Source of the DNA: Ciona intestinalis
Lineage: Eukaryota > Chordata > Ascidiacea > Phlebobranchia > Cionidae
Direction: 5' to 3'
DNA: 64,000 nt
Assembly (NCBI RefSeq): GCF_000224145.3
Contig: NC_020167.2
Coordinates: forward strand, 5,133,787-5,197,786
The first letter of the stretch is position 1. Every line of letters starts with the position of its first letter. The position numbers and the translations under genes were made by a program. Shown here one piece after another: positions 46,044-57,259 of this stretch. The notes below the pieces were generated by a model. That model worked only from the letters and a program-made list of their open reading frames with translations. It was not told the DNA's origin and did not search any database.

Positions 46044-48053
46044 GATAACGTATGAGGAACTAAACGAAATTTTAAAACAAACCAGCTTTTCCTAAAATTT
46101 GTTTTAGCCTATGGGTGAATTCCCTATATCGAAACTAAGCGCATGTTGTTATGCACGTAGTGCAGCCACAATATATTTTTATGCTTTAGTAGTGTTTGCG
46201 TAAAAACTATTTTAGCTATACGTTAAATTAAATACAAATGTTCAGAATTGAAACTGTCATATATAACAAAACCAGTTAATATACATTAAAACTGTATAGT
46301 GGGTGTTGTGTATTTTGTGCGAGGAAACGGACGACACCAAGAGTCCCCATATTTACCGCATTACGAAGAATATTCTTTTTGCCTAGCCCATACCTATATA
46401 AGAAAACCCCATGGCTTTATCACTATTGGGCATCTGCGCAATCGACACTCACATACATCAAATGCAATCATCCGTACGTTATTGCTTTGGTGTAAGATAT
46501 AAGTTATGACCTAGAAAAAGTCCATTACAGCTTGTATCAGCGCTTTGCTCAAAGCGCTTGCGAAGGAACAAATACCAGGAGCACGAGCGGCGCCGCGAGT
46601 AATCAACGTTTTTTGCTTCTTACATCCATGCGTTTAAATAGCAGGGCACGCTTGAAACTGCAGGTAGTGCTACCTCACCGCGCGTTTTGCTTTTGCTTGC
46701 TTTGATTTGCATTTTTTGCGTTAAACCAGCTATTTCTTTCACAGGTTTTAATCTTTTGGTTTACACAGGATTGGATTACAAGTAACCCATCTTTAGAATC
46801 AACCATGGAAGTTTAATTGACAGGTTAATGAGAACTTGTCATGGTGATCAATCGAGCTACATTTAACAAACTTTCATTTTAGCATTAATTACTTATTTAT
46901 TTCAGCGTTGCAATTCAATAATGGTATTAAATGGAGTATAAGCAAACTATTTTGGTTTTCGATCTAATATCTTTTGTTGAAAGTGTTGAGTTTCAATACA
47001 AATAAGGTAAGATTCTTTCAGTTTTATATTCGTTGTGAGTTTAACTCTGTTTTCTTTCAGCTTAATGTTTGTAACATATCCCAATAATTGTAAGCATTTG
47101 CTTGTAAACTAGGTTTATCTAACCTTTATAATACCAAATTGTTTAAATAAATATATATTCCCTTATTCGTAACTTGCAGTATATTTGCTGATACATTGTG
47201 TTTTCATTTCAAGTAGCCTATCCCCGCAATTCGTAACCAGCAGTTCTTGGGTTGCAGATACTGCTTGGAATTGTGTAAGGCAACTCAATGCTACAAGCAT
47301 GTTGATCTCCGTATCATATTTGGCAGTTACAATTCAAAATGGTTTAGATTCGTTGTTTTGTTTTGTTTCAATTGGTATTCAACTGGCACAAACCTCCGGA
47401 TTAAAAGTTGTATAACCAGCGTTTTGTCAAAATAAGCAGAATTTTGATCCGGATTGGAAATACCAGTTGAAATAGATAAAAGATTTGTAACAAAGATTTG
47501 GAAACGTAACAAAGATTTGGAAACGTAACTGGAAGGAGTTTGTTGAATCCTTGTCGGTAAAAACATTATAGTTTTAGCGTAAAGACTGGCAATGATCGCA
47601 TTGTCGTATAGCGCGAAAGTGCGGAAACGTTTTAAAATATATGATGCTCACTGTAAACTTGCACTTGCATGTTGTTTGTTTTACACCTAATATTATAATT
47701 ATCTATAAGTTATAGTACTACTTGTATGCGGTTACTTAATAGTTATGACTTATATAGGTGTAGTTATTTTCATACAAATTTCTGCCTATTTATTGACAAC
47801 CCGGTTTGTCGCATTCTAATCGACATTTTCTCCACTATTTCACTTCCTTTCTTCTATCCCTCTTCCCCCTACTTAATCCAGGTCTTCGTCACGGCCTACT
47901 GACGTCACCAGGCCATCTACGTCACCAACTGTCTCTTCATCGTTATTCTGCGTAGTTTTCAAACCTATTTAAGCCTATATATAACAGGTAAGAACCCAAA
48001 GTGCATTAATTATGTACCAATGCTCATCGTTTTATAATTTGTCTTATTTATAG
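46044..48053. other. ASPSCR1 upstream region
   Basis: No gene of known family was seen. The stretch holds a 9-bp-arm hairpin (46539-46558, AGCGCTTTG-CT-CAAAGCGCT) and a direct repeat of GTAACAAAGATTTGGAAAC at about 47489-47526. A promoter-like block at its right end is listed separately. Short open frames at 46299-46502 and 47185-47435 look like chance. Confidence 0.4.
47900..47984 (+). promoter_or_regulatory. Promoter-like block: CRE palindrome plus TATA box
   Basis: A perfect CRE palindrome TGACGTCA lies at 47900-47907, a second ACGTCAC half-site at 47919-47926, and TATATATAA at 47976-47984. The spacing suits a core promoter firing at about 48005-48010, just upstream of the candidate small gene. 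The TATA-like run is followed by CAGGTAAGAA, so the same place could instead be an exon end. Confidence 0.4.
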
Positions 48054-48357
48054 ACTGTTGCAACTTAACGTCACCGACCGTTTTCGTCCAAAAGGAGTTC
48101 GTTTTAAAGAATCGCAAGTAAGTATTCTATTTATAAACCTCGTAATTCGCTTTGATGGTTGAGCATCAAATCAAATGTACCCAACCCAAGAGTCTTTCTT
48201 ATTATCCAGTATAGGCTGCTCATAATAGTATATATGCTGCTCATATTTAACAGTATAACAGTATATGCTGCTTATTAGTACTAAGGTCTGTCGTGTAAAC
48301 TTTACACGACACCAACAATAATTGGTTGGCTTTTGATTCGTTTCCAAAATTTTACAG

Positions 48358-49600
48358 TGGTCAGCTGTTGATACAGACCTGCCTACGAGAACAACTACAA
48401 CGTTACTGTTTCTGTCATGCTGTTTCAAGTATTGTCAGGTAAGGAATTAGGAAATGTTAGAGTGGGGTAAGATGGGACACCTTTAGCACATAGTGTCCAA
48501 ATGTCCTGATCATGTTAAACAAATGTCCTGATCATGTTAAAACAATTAACAACGGTCGATGGAAGTCTTGAGGATACGTTTTTTTTATCAAATGGGACGA
48601 GATATTAGATCATTTATGTGTCGACTTCTTTCCCTCACTCTACTGTATTTTAAATAATTATTATTATACTTTTTTGGTTCCACATACGACAGACATTATC
48701 ATGTCTTCTATTGGACTTATTTATCAAAACTCACAAAATACAGCATTAAATGCCCCTCTTTCAGTGCGATGTTTAAACGTTAAGTTTAAAACCTTTACTT
48801 CTATTTTAATATCAGCTACACAATGTTTTATTATCTATCGTGTTTAATAACACCGACTCAACATTTATCACGCATTTAAATTGACTGAAGTTATATTTTA
48901 AACTTATTTTGCAGGCATCAATTTCTGCACGTACAATTCAAGACAGAGAGGGGCAAAGACGAAAATTAAAGTTTCACATTTTGTTAAAAAGCGCAAACAA
49001 GGTACCGTGTGCGTCAACTTTATATAGTAAAGTGGGGGGAAATGAGACGTATTTTTATGCTATTTTATCGTTTTATTTGGTAGTAAACAAAAAAGCAATA
49101 AAGAATTGTATAACCCCCATATCCTCACGAATCATATGTACCATTGTTAATTGTTTAAAACCCGATCCGAATATCTTGTCGTTATGGGCTAAACGGTATC
49201 CCTTCTTCCATTATATACGACTTTTGTCTACACCTGCCCCATATAAGGTTTTGTATCGGCCATCGTATGTCGTCACCCTCCGTATACGTCAGCCATGGTG
49301 TCTACGTCACAAGGAATCCAAAAAAAGATGGCGCGAAGAGTTATTAAAGCACTCCAATTAATTTAAACCGTATTTTGCAGGCAACATGTTGCTCTGTTTG
49401 GTGGAGGGCGCTCAACCGCACTGCGTTCTACCCATTAGTTTGGGTAAGTTGATATACCAAACATGCCTAATTAATTTTTTAATCCGACCGCCTTTTAACT
49501 TGTTATTTTATCCTTTTAGGTTGTCGTCATTTCTGGTTTAGTGTAGCTGTAAGTGCAGTCAGCTGCGCATTCGGTTTTGCAGCAAGACCGTATAGTTAAC
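48358..49600 (+). CDS. Candidate small multi-exon gene, 83-aa product, unknown family
   Basis: Exon-like segments with good acceptors and donors occur at 48054-48117, 48358-48438, 48915-49001, 49381-49443 and from 49520. Spliced, an ATG at 48418 opens a frame that runs through all later exons in phase 1 and ends in TAA about 49600. The product begins MLFQVLSG, has a basic middle with KTKIKVSHFVKKRKQ, and ends with a hydrophobic segment FWFSVAVSAVSCAFGFAA, which could be one membrane helix. The other phase of the same exons is also open but lacks an ATG, which weakens the coding argument. It might equally be a spliced non-coding RNA. Two MITEs sit in its introns. No family recognised. Confidence 0.3.
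48456..48652 (+). mobile_element. MITE-A, with 17 bp internal duplication
   Basis: TTAGAGTGGGGTAAGATGGG start and TTTCCCTCACTCTACTGTAT end. AATGTCCTGATCATGTTAAA is repeated in the centre. In an intron of the candidate small gene. Confidence 0.85.
49021..49218 (-). mobile_element. MITE-A, complete, right end diverged
   Basis: TATAGTAAAGTGGGGGGAAA start, TATCCCTTCTTCCATTATAT end. Lies immediately after the 48915-49001 exon-like segment. Confidence 0.8.
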
Positions 49601-51125
49601 TCGCGCCTCACCCTTTTAACGTTAATTATCCCTTTACCAATACCTCTATTCCTTAAGTCGCGTTAGAACACTTCCCAACACTGTCACACAAACTCTTAGT
49701 TCGCGTAAAACGAGAAAGTTTAGTAATGACGACATAAAAACGATGAACGAAATGAGAAGACGCCACGTGCCCACAGGGGTACAGAGAAATTGTATCCGGG
49801 TCCTGCAGACGTAGAGGACGAAGAGGAATGGATGGAACACAAGCTTCAGCATCAATATATGCTACATATCGCAGTATTGGTGAACGGTATGTCAATATTT
49901 CTGTTATAGGCGATCGGGTCACGGGCGCGTGATATTTTTTAGGGACGTCCATTGTTGTATTATTTTTGTCCCTGGTTACCCATACAGTGACCCCCCCATT
50001 TGGGTATCACGCTATCGGGTACCAGTAACGCGCTAGACTATATCACGCTCGACGCATGTAAAAGATTATATAAAAGACAACGCCAAAGTTTGAAGTCAAG
50101 TTGACATTTTCGGATTCAGAAGTATGGTATGGTATAGAACTACTACACGTGAACTGTTCAGTTAGAATAATATCAATTTATAATAATATCAACTTAACAA
50201 AATGGCAAAGGCCCTCTTTTCGCCCGATGATTAAAAGACACAGGCAAGTTCGATGCTCCGTCGACCATTCTACAATCCGATGGTATTGTATATATAGGTC
50301 TACTTCACACGTATACTCTATACCTACATTACACTTAGCATTACCTTACACTTTGCAATTCGTATAATATAAACCTAAAATAATATTTATATTAAGGGTT
50401 CCGTCACTTCAGTTAAGGTAGATCGGCTGTGTATTTATTCTTGCATCAGCAACAGCAAGACAGTTTTTAAAAGTGGAGTTTCTGAAGGCCAGATTTAAAC
50501 GTGCATGGTGGCAGTATAACTTCACTAAACATTTTTGTTAAAGCATGTGTTGTTCTAAACATTTTTGTTAAAGCATGTGTTGTTCACTGTTACTTTGCAA
50601 TTGCATGATGCATCACGTTTTGTTTGGTTTTCTTAGTTTGATTTCTTGTTTTGGTTGTTTTAGTTTGGTTGGTTCCTATTATGTATAAATTAAAGTATTT
50701 TAATTTAATAAAATGTTTTAACTTAATAACTATAAATATCATAGCATATGTTATCATAGCAATGTCCAAATATTGATTTTTTTATTTAAATTGAAAATTA
50801 TTCTTCTTTCCTTCTAACTTTCCTATACTCTCCCGTTTCCCTTTTCTCATAAACAGGTGTATAGGTGGCCGGCCATCTCTCCCACGTCACAGTTAATCAT
50901 TTTTTAAAAACTGAACTTTATTCTAAAGTTTGGAACTTTTTTATATTCTTATACCACTCAGACAAACACAGTTAATTGCTCTTTGTTGAGCCAGACATTT
51001 TTCCACTGCAATCCGCTGGTACCTTGTCGTGGTGCAGTGGCTTATATAACCAAACCCAGCGTTTAATCTCTAGCGTAACGTATGTAGTATGCTTGCATTT
51101 CTATCAAAGAGATCAAAATTTTATA

Positions 51126-51307
51126 TCGTAGGGTGGGGAAGATGGGACACCCTTTTCTGTTTTCTCGTCCCAGTTGGTGGTAAACAAAGAAAGCTCAAAG
51201 AATTATACAATCGTATCTTCACGACTCCCAAATACCGTGCTGTTAATTGATTAAAACACGATCAGGATATGTGTCAAAGGTGTCACATCTTACCCTACAG
51301 TACTATC
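51126..51307 (-). mobile_element. MITE-A, complete
   Basis: TCGTAGGGTGGGGAAGATGG to CACATCTTACCCTACAGTAC. Confidence 0.88.
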
Positions 51308-51359
51308 ATACCGAAGTGACTTAGTTCTTTTGGAAAAATATAAAGTGGTAAAAAAAATT

Positions 51360-51562
51360 ATATAGTAGGATGGGGGGGAAGATAGGACACCCTTAGTCCA
51401 TAATATCCAGATATCCCGATCGTGTTTTAAACAATTAACAACGGTCTATGAGAGTCACGAGGACAAAGTTTCATATTTCTTTGAATGTTCTTTGTTTACT
51501 ACTAAATGGGACGAGAAAATATAGTTAATATGTGTCCCATCTTCCCCCATCCTACTGTACAA
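51360..51562 (+). mobile_element. MITE-A, complete
   Basis: TAGTAGGATGGGGGGGAAGA to CCATCTTCCCCCATCCTACT. Well preserved, 53 bases after an inverted neighbour. Confidence 0.92.
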
Positions 51563-52081
51563 TATTTATTAGTTATATACTAAGCGTGAAATATGTTTTA
51601 CATCTATACTATCTTCACCTGTGACGCCATCGGTGCTACTATAGGAAAATATATACCTCGGAACGTTATACCGTTTTGGGAAATTTAAATCTTTTCAGCT
51701 TAGTGCTTACTAAGCTTGAGGGCTTAGTGCTTAGTATCTGTACTCAAATTTTAAAACTTGACTTTGGTCCGTTTAATATTATATGTTTACTTATGTTAAT
51801 TATGATTTCATCAGGAAAAACAATACGTATGTTTACCATTGCGTGGTTGGTTAACGTGGTGCGAAACCTGTTCTATGAACAATAAACATTGCATTCGTCA
51901 TAGTGTAGTCCTTATTTCTGGACGTGCAATCAAATATGGTAAGAGTCAAACACGGAAGTAATACGTGGTCCAATACTTCATTGAATTGTTGAGAGTTTTC
52001 TTTTTTAAACTCACTCAACTTGACAGATGTACTGTGAGAAACCGATCATATATTTCAGATCGAAAGTGAGAGTTAGAGAAA

Positions 52082-55000
52082 ATGTCGTTCGTGAATGTGT
52101 CAAGCAATGAAAGTGACTTGTAAGTGTAAAGATTGTGTTAAAATAAAATTCTTTTTTCATATCCGAATATAGTAAGGTGGGGGAAGATGGGATATCTTTA
52201 GCACATAATTTCAAAATATCCTTATCGTGTTTTAAACAATTAACAACGGTCTGGGGACAATTAACAACGGTCTAGGAGAGTCTTGTGAATACGGTTTTAT
52301 AATTCTTTGAATGTTCTTTGTTTACTAACAAATGGGACGAGCAAATAGGGTTAAACGGTGTCCCGTCTTCCTCAACCTTACTGTATATTTTTATATTTTT
52401 TGTGGTTTATTAGCGTTGTCCAAAATTTTACGTGTGCGTATCTTAATGTTACGATCCAATTATCAGCCATAATAATTATGTTGCAGTGTTTATACTCCAC
52501 CGTTCACTGGTGTTGGTGTCATCGTATCGACAATTATCTTAATACCACTTGCGGTGTTTGGGACATTAGCCAATTGTCTCACAATATTTGTCATTTCTAC
52601 TTCCCCTAAACTAAAGTAAGTTTGTCGCTGCAACGCTAACTCACAGAATCAGTAAAAAAACGTTGTTTTTTTTGTTGCAGATCAACTTTCAATTACTTCA
52701 TTCTTAGTCTTTGTGTGAGTGACCTCGTCTCCGCGTTAATCAGCCCCTTGTTTCTGTACAGAAGGACTTGGGGCTTTGATAATTGGGAAGCCTCGGATTT
52801 TCTTTGCAAAGTTAGTGTTGCCAGACATGTTGTATGACTCTGAATAAACATTTTTGAAAAACTAATTTTTAAAATAATAATGGTAGTGCTGGCGGCTCAT
52901 GAATAAGATGTCAAAATGTTAGTGCTCAAAGATAAATTATACAAGAGCTTAAACAGCTATGTTGGCGTGTCAATTGTCGACATTTTTGTAAGTGGTGTTA
53001 TTCGTTACAAATGACATCATATACGCGAGCTTATAAACAATCTGACAAACAAAAAATAGATTGTTGTGCTAAACAAAAAACAAACAAATAAAAAACAATT
53101 GTTTTTTTCAAGGTTTTCTGGGGTTTAGATCTCTGGACCTCCTACATTACATCAACTCATATTTTATGTTTCGCTTCGTTGCGTTACGTTTCAGTCCAGT
53201 GGCCGCATCGTTTTAACGCAATCAAACCAACACAAGCCAAGGTAATTGCAAATATTATTACAAATTTACATATAGTAGAGTGGGAGGAGATAAAACACAT
53301 TGTCATGCTATTTCCTCGTCCTACCTATTATTCATAAAACATATTGTCAGATAAAACACATTGTCATGCTACTTCCTCGTCCTAAAATATTATCCAAAGA
53401 ATTATAAAACCGTATTCTCACGACTGACATAGACCACTGAACATGTGCTAAATGTGTCCCATCTTACTCCACAGTACTATATGACAAATTAACTTATTTG
53501 TTCTGCTTTAATAACGTGGATCGTATTAATTAAAAAGTGAATTAACTTCGAAACGATATGTTTGTTAAAACACGGTGTGGGAAAAATTGTAAAATGGAAT
53601 AAACCCAAAACACAATAACGTCTCAATTCACTTTTAAATTATTTAAAGTTTACTTTTACAGCTTGTTATTCTGGTGATTTACGTCATCACTTTTCTGGTT
53701 GGGTTTCTGCCATTTGCAATATGGTTCGGGGCGAGTAAGCGTGACCGAAGTAGCACTCTTCCTAATGCGAAGTGGCCGTCTTGTACGCTTAATATTGAAT
53801 GGTAAGCCTGATAAGGTTTTGACATTTTAAAGCAGCCACATTCTACATTTAGCGGTTGGTATGTTTAAATCGCTCGTGGAAAAAAAAGTGAAAACGCAAT
53901 TTAACTTTCATTGACCTAATCAAAAACCATACCCCAGTTTGTTTCTCGAAGTTTAAATGCCAACCGCTACAGCGTCGCACGCAAGTACATATCAATTAAA
54001 ATTTAAGGCACAGTCATTAACAAAAAAAACATTAAGATGCGACGCCTTTTAACCCTACCTTCTTGTCCCATTTAGTCGTAAACAAAGAACAATCAAATAG
54101 TTATAAAACTATATCCCCACGATTCTCATAGACCGTTGTTAATTGTTTGAACACGGTTAGGATATTTGGATATTATTTGCTAAAGATGTCACGTCTTCCC
54201 CCGCCCTACTAAGCTATATAACTTCTCCTTATACGCATATACTGTATCTAGACAAAATGGGGTGCAACAGCCACGTTTTCTAATTGACACTTTTTCTCAT
54301 ACTTTTTACATCGTGTTTCAACAACTGATGTGTTTGTTGTTAATTCCCTACTCTTCATTCGTTAGATAATCTGGTCTTCGCTATACTTTTGATAAATAAA
54401 AATTATGTTGTGTTACGTTAATTCCCTTTGCCTTTACATTTGCGCTGCTGTATTTACAGGTTACCACAGTTTAAGTTATACACACAACTTGGTTATTCGC
54501 TCTTCTTCTTTTTGCCGATATTTCTTGTAATTCTTCTTTCGATTGGAATTGTCATCAAGATATTTCAGATGAGAAGAGCAAGAAAAAAGATGATTAGTAA
54601 GTCACCTACAGATTGTTATTGAGCAATTGTTATTGAGCAAACTAAACCTCGTATGCTAAACCCTTGATTTAATGGGTAAATATATGTATATGTAGTAGGG
54701 TGGGGGAAAATGGGACACCTTTTTATTCTATTTTCTCGTTCTATTTGGTAGTAAACAAAGAACAAAGGATAATAAAACCGTACCGTTTGAACTTTCATAT
54801 AAATCCAATCCGGATATTTGGATATTACGTGTTAAAGGTGCCCCGTCCCCGACCCTACTATATGGTTATTTTTGCGATATAGTTTCCGTTTTACCACATA
54901 TTACTGCATTAAATATAAAGCTTTACTTTAAAAATGACTTTAAAGGGTGAGAAAATACGAGTGATTGTTGCGGGTTAGTGATTTTTTAAAGGTTGTTTAA

Positions 55001-56436
55001 AAACTATTAGTAACAGGTTTAAAAATAGCTTTAAGAAACGTTGCTGACTTAAGACACCTATTAATATGACAATGGCTGTCGTTGCCCGTCATGCGTTATA
55101 AATAAATGTGACTCATTCATTCGTTCATAAGATTATTAATTCATTCGGTTATTTATGTACTATCATATTATCTTAAAGGTAAATCGGCTAATGACGGTGA
55201 AGTTACTGTGGAAAAAAGACGCAGAAGGAAAGAAAAACAGATTATTTTACAACTAGTTTTAATAGTGGGATCGTTTTTATTGGGTTACACCCCACATGCA
55301 GGTAAATGCTAACTATTTGGGTACAAAATTTTAAACCTTATATAATGTCACTTATTCGGCTGTAGTAAAAACGTTTAATTTCTAAGTGTCCAAAAAAAGT
55401 TAAGTCGTAAATTGCTTTTGGTAAAGGTGCATGAAAAACAGGTGTTTTTCGCTGTCGAAGAGCATTATAAGATCGTAATATGAACTCAGTCCTGTACTAA
55501 ATGTCCAACATTATTGGCAAGCAAATTTCTAGTCTTAAAATGCGCTCAGTGAAGGTCCATGAATAAATGATATCGCTCTCGCGGGGCATTATATGATCAT
55601 GTCATGAATACAGTCCTGTACTGTATGGCAAACATTATTGGCAACCAAATTGAACAGTTGACTTACTGCAATCTGATCTTTCTGACTGGTTTCCTTTGTC
55701 AAGCTGAACAAATCTACAGTATCTGTAACTCCAGCAAAAATAGTTATAAAGTAGTACGATTAATCACTCGTAATAGCCAATTCTTTTTGTCAGTGTTTCA
55801 CTACTGGACAGTAAATGTGAAGGCGATATCTTACCAGCAGAAAGTTTTTGATTGGTGGTTCGGCTCAGTTGAATACTTTTGTCTGAGAATCAGCGAATGT
55901 TTAAACCCAGTGTTCTACAACTTGGCATCCAGGTATATATATATATATATATATAACTTTAGTAATAAACGTAGAGAATATTCTGCTGTGTGGATGAAAT
56001 GTGTTTAAGTTACTATCTGTTTGGTGTGAGAATTTACTATGCAGATGATCACTTTTTTTATCCTCTCGTGGCGGGCATATCAGAGTATATATGCGCACCA
56101 TGCGTGCTAGTTGTTTTAAAGTTTAATCCTTTTATTCCAAATCATTTTTGTGCCGTTTTAAGTATATTTTTAAGTGAAAATCGCCTCCCGCAAAATTATT
56201 TTTGTAAGGGGCCACTGCCCACTGGGTTTGAGCAATTAAAGAGCCCAACCGTAAATATATAGTTACCTAAAACTTGAATCTAACCCGTGACATATTTCAG
56301 TAAAATGCGAAAAGAAACGACAAAAACAATCCATCGCATTTGGAAAAGGACGTCTTGTTCTGCGGCTATTACGTCACAATCGAATACTATGGCAACGAAT
56401 TCATCTACAAGCTCCCCTAATAATTTACAACTTTAA
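52082..56436 (+). CDS. Divergent rhodopsin-class (class A) G-protein-coupled receptor
   Basis: Nine exons: 52082-52119, 52487-52615, 52681-52810, 53113-53241, 53662-53801, 54460-54596, 55179-55301, 55794-55932, 56301-56436. They total 1101 bp, giving 366 aa, and every junction keeps frame. The short extracellular N-terminus has Asn sequons (NVS, NES). TM1 contains GTLAN (about residues 36-40), and TM2 has FNYFILSLCVSDLVSA. Likely disulfide partners are C98 and C183. TM3 ends FASLRYVSV, so the DRY position is LRY (122-124). TM5 is in exon 6. A basic loop EKRRRRKEKQ leads to TM6, which ends GYTPHA (P273) in place of CWxP. TM7 has NPVFY (313-317). The tail is short and Ser/Thr-rich. No ligand class can be assigned. 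Multi-exon structure is common in tunicate receptors. Confidence 0.88.
52167..52387 (+). mobile_element. MITE-A, complete, with internal duplication
   Basis: TAGTAAGGTGGGGGAAGATG to GTCTTCCTCAACCTTACTGT. ACAATTAACAACGGTCT occurs twice in the centre. GPCR intron 1. Confidence 0.9.
53271..53484 (-). mobile_element. MITE-A, with internal duplication
   Basis: TAGTAGAGTGGGAGGAGATA to CATCTTACTCCACAGTACTA. AGATAAAACACATTGTCATG is repeated. GPCR intron 4. Confidence 0.85.
54030..54218 (-). mobile_element. MITE-A, left end eroded
   Basis: AAGATGCGACGCCTTTTAAC start, ACGTCTTCCCCCGCCCTACT end. GPCR intron 5. Confidence 0.8.
54290..54412 (+). repeat. Family-D-like repeat
   Basis: GTGTTTCAACAACTGATGTG, TTAATTCCCTACTCTTCATT, CTGGTCTTCGCTATACTTTT and AAATAAAAATTATGTTGTG. 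GPCR intron 5, just before exon 6. Confidence 0.5.
54688..54865 (-). mobile_element. MITE-A, near complete
   Basis: TAGTAGGGTGGGGGAAAATG to GTGCCCCGTCCCCGACCCTA. GPCR intron 6. Confidence 0.88.
55040..55130 (+). mobile_element. SINE-B-like tail remnant
   Basis: GACAATGGCTGTCGTTGCCC, GTCATGCG and GTGACTCATTCATTCGTTCA. GPCR intron 6. Confidence 0.45.
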
Positions 56437-57259
56437 AAATGTGGTGTTCCTCTTTGGTCAAACTGATTTCCTTCCTCTGATTTAGACCTTTTTGTATAAA
56501 ATATTAAACTTTGAAATCCATAACTTTTGGTAGTATTTAGCAGCTTGGAATTGTGTTCTATGACCGGAAACTGTACGAACTTTAACAGCCTTTTTTGAAA
56601 CAATTTATAAAGTTGATACGCGTTAAACCCGCTGGAAATATTTATCTAAATACAATTTGCTTATTGCTGCTTGTGTTTACGAGCAACACACGCATATATA
56701 GAGTAGGGTAGGGGAAGACGGGACACTTTTAGTAGTTATTATCCAAATATCTTGATCGTGTTTTAAACAATTAACAACGGTATATGGAAGTCGTAAAGAT
56801 ACGATTTTATAATACCTTAAACGTTCTTTGTTTACTACCAAATGGCACGAGAAAATAAAATAAAAAGGTGTCCCATCTTCCCCCACCCTACTATATATGG
56901 CATCACAAATCGCTTGCAAGATGGATGTCAGAATTGGCATTCGAGATACGAGTACGAAAATGACTGTCAAATAACAAGAACATTAACTGTCGACGAAACT
57001 GATTTATGAAAAGACACTTCAAGCCGAGACAAAAAAATTAAACAATCCATTAATAATTAACTTAATACTTGTAACGTACAGGCTATAATAAGAAACAACA
57101 TTACGTGATCGCATATTTGTTATAACAAGTTATCACTTTATATAGTATACAAGCAATAATACCGTAGTAGTACAAAATAGTATGTTCAAAATGTCAAACT
57201 AGATTGTATTTGTTTTAGGCTAGTGGTCTATATATTATTGTAGTTGTTGCAGTAATACA
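56437..57259. other. GPCR-sulfotransferase intergenic region
   Basis: An 0.8 kb AT-rich spacer with one complete MITE (56696-56898). No other feature is supported. Confidence 0.5.
56696..56898 (+). mobile_element. MITE-A, complete
   Basis: AGAGTAGGGTAGGGGAAGAC to CTTCCCCCACCCTACTATAT. Confidence 0.92.

Larger units (their letters stand above)
49601..52081. other. Intergenic region upstream of the GPCR
   Basis: About 2.5 kb. A TATATAAAAG motif occurs near 50067 with no identified gene after it. A 30 bp direct repeat (unit TTCTAAACATTTTTGTTAAA and ten more bases) lies at about 50522-50585. Two MITEs lie at 51126-51307 and 51360-51562. The minus-strand open frame at 49653-49952 shows no family signature. 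Confidence 0.4.

Noticed and set aside
49653-49952. 99-codon minus-strand open frame
   Set aside because: Overlapping open frames on the same strand, no recognisable motif, and no sign of a promoter or splicing.
55901-56101. Minus-strand frame across the GPCR TM7 exon
   Set aside because: It overlaps the NPVFY exon and a TA microsatellite; no independent support.
56030-56250. Possible SINE remnant (CCTCTCGTGGCGGGCATATC, CCACTGCCCACTGGGTTTGA)
   Set aside because: Blocks are too few and too far apart to distinguish from chance.
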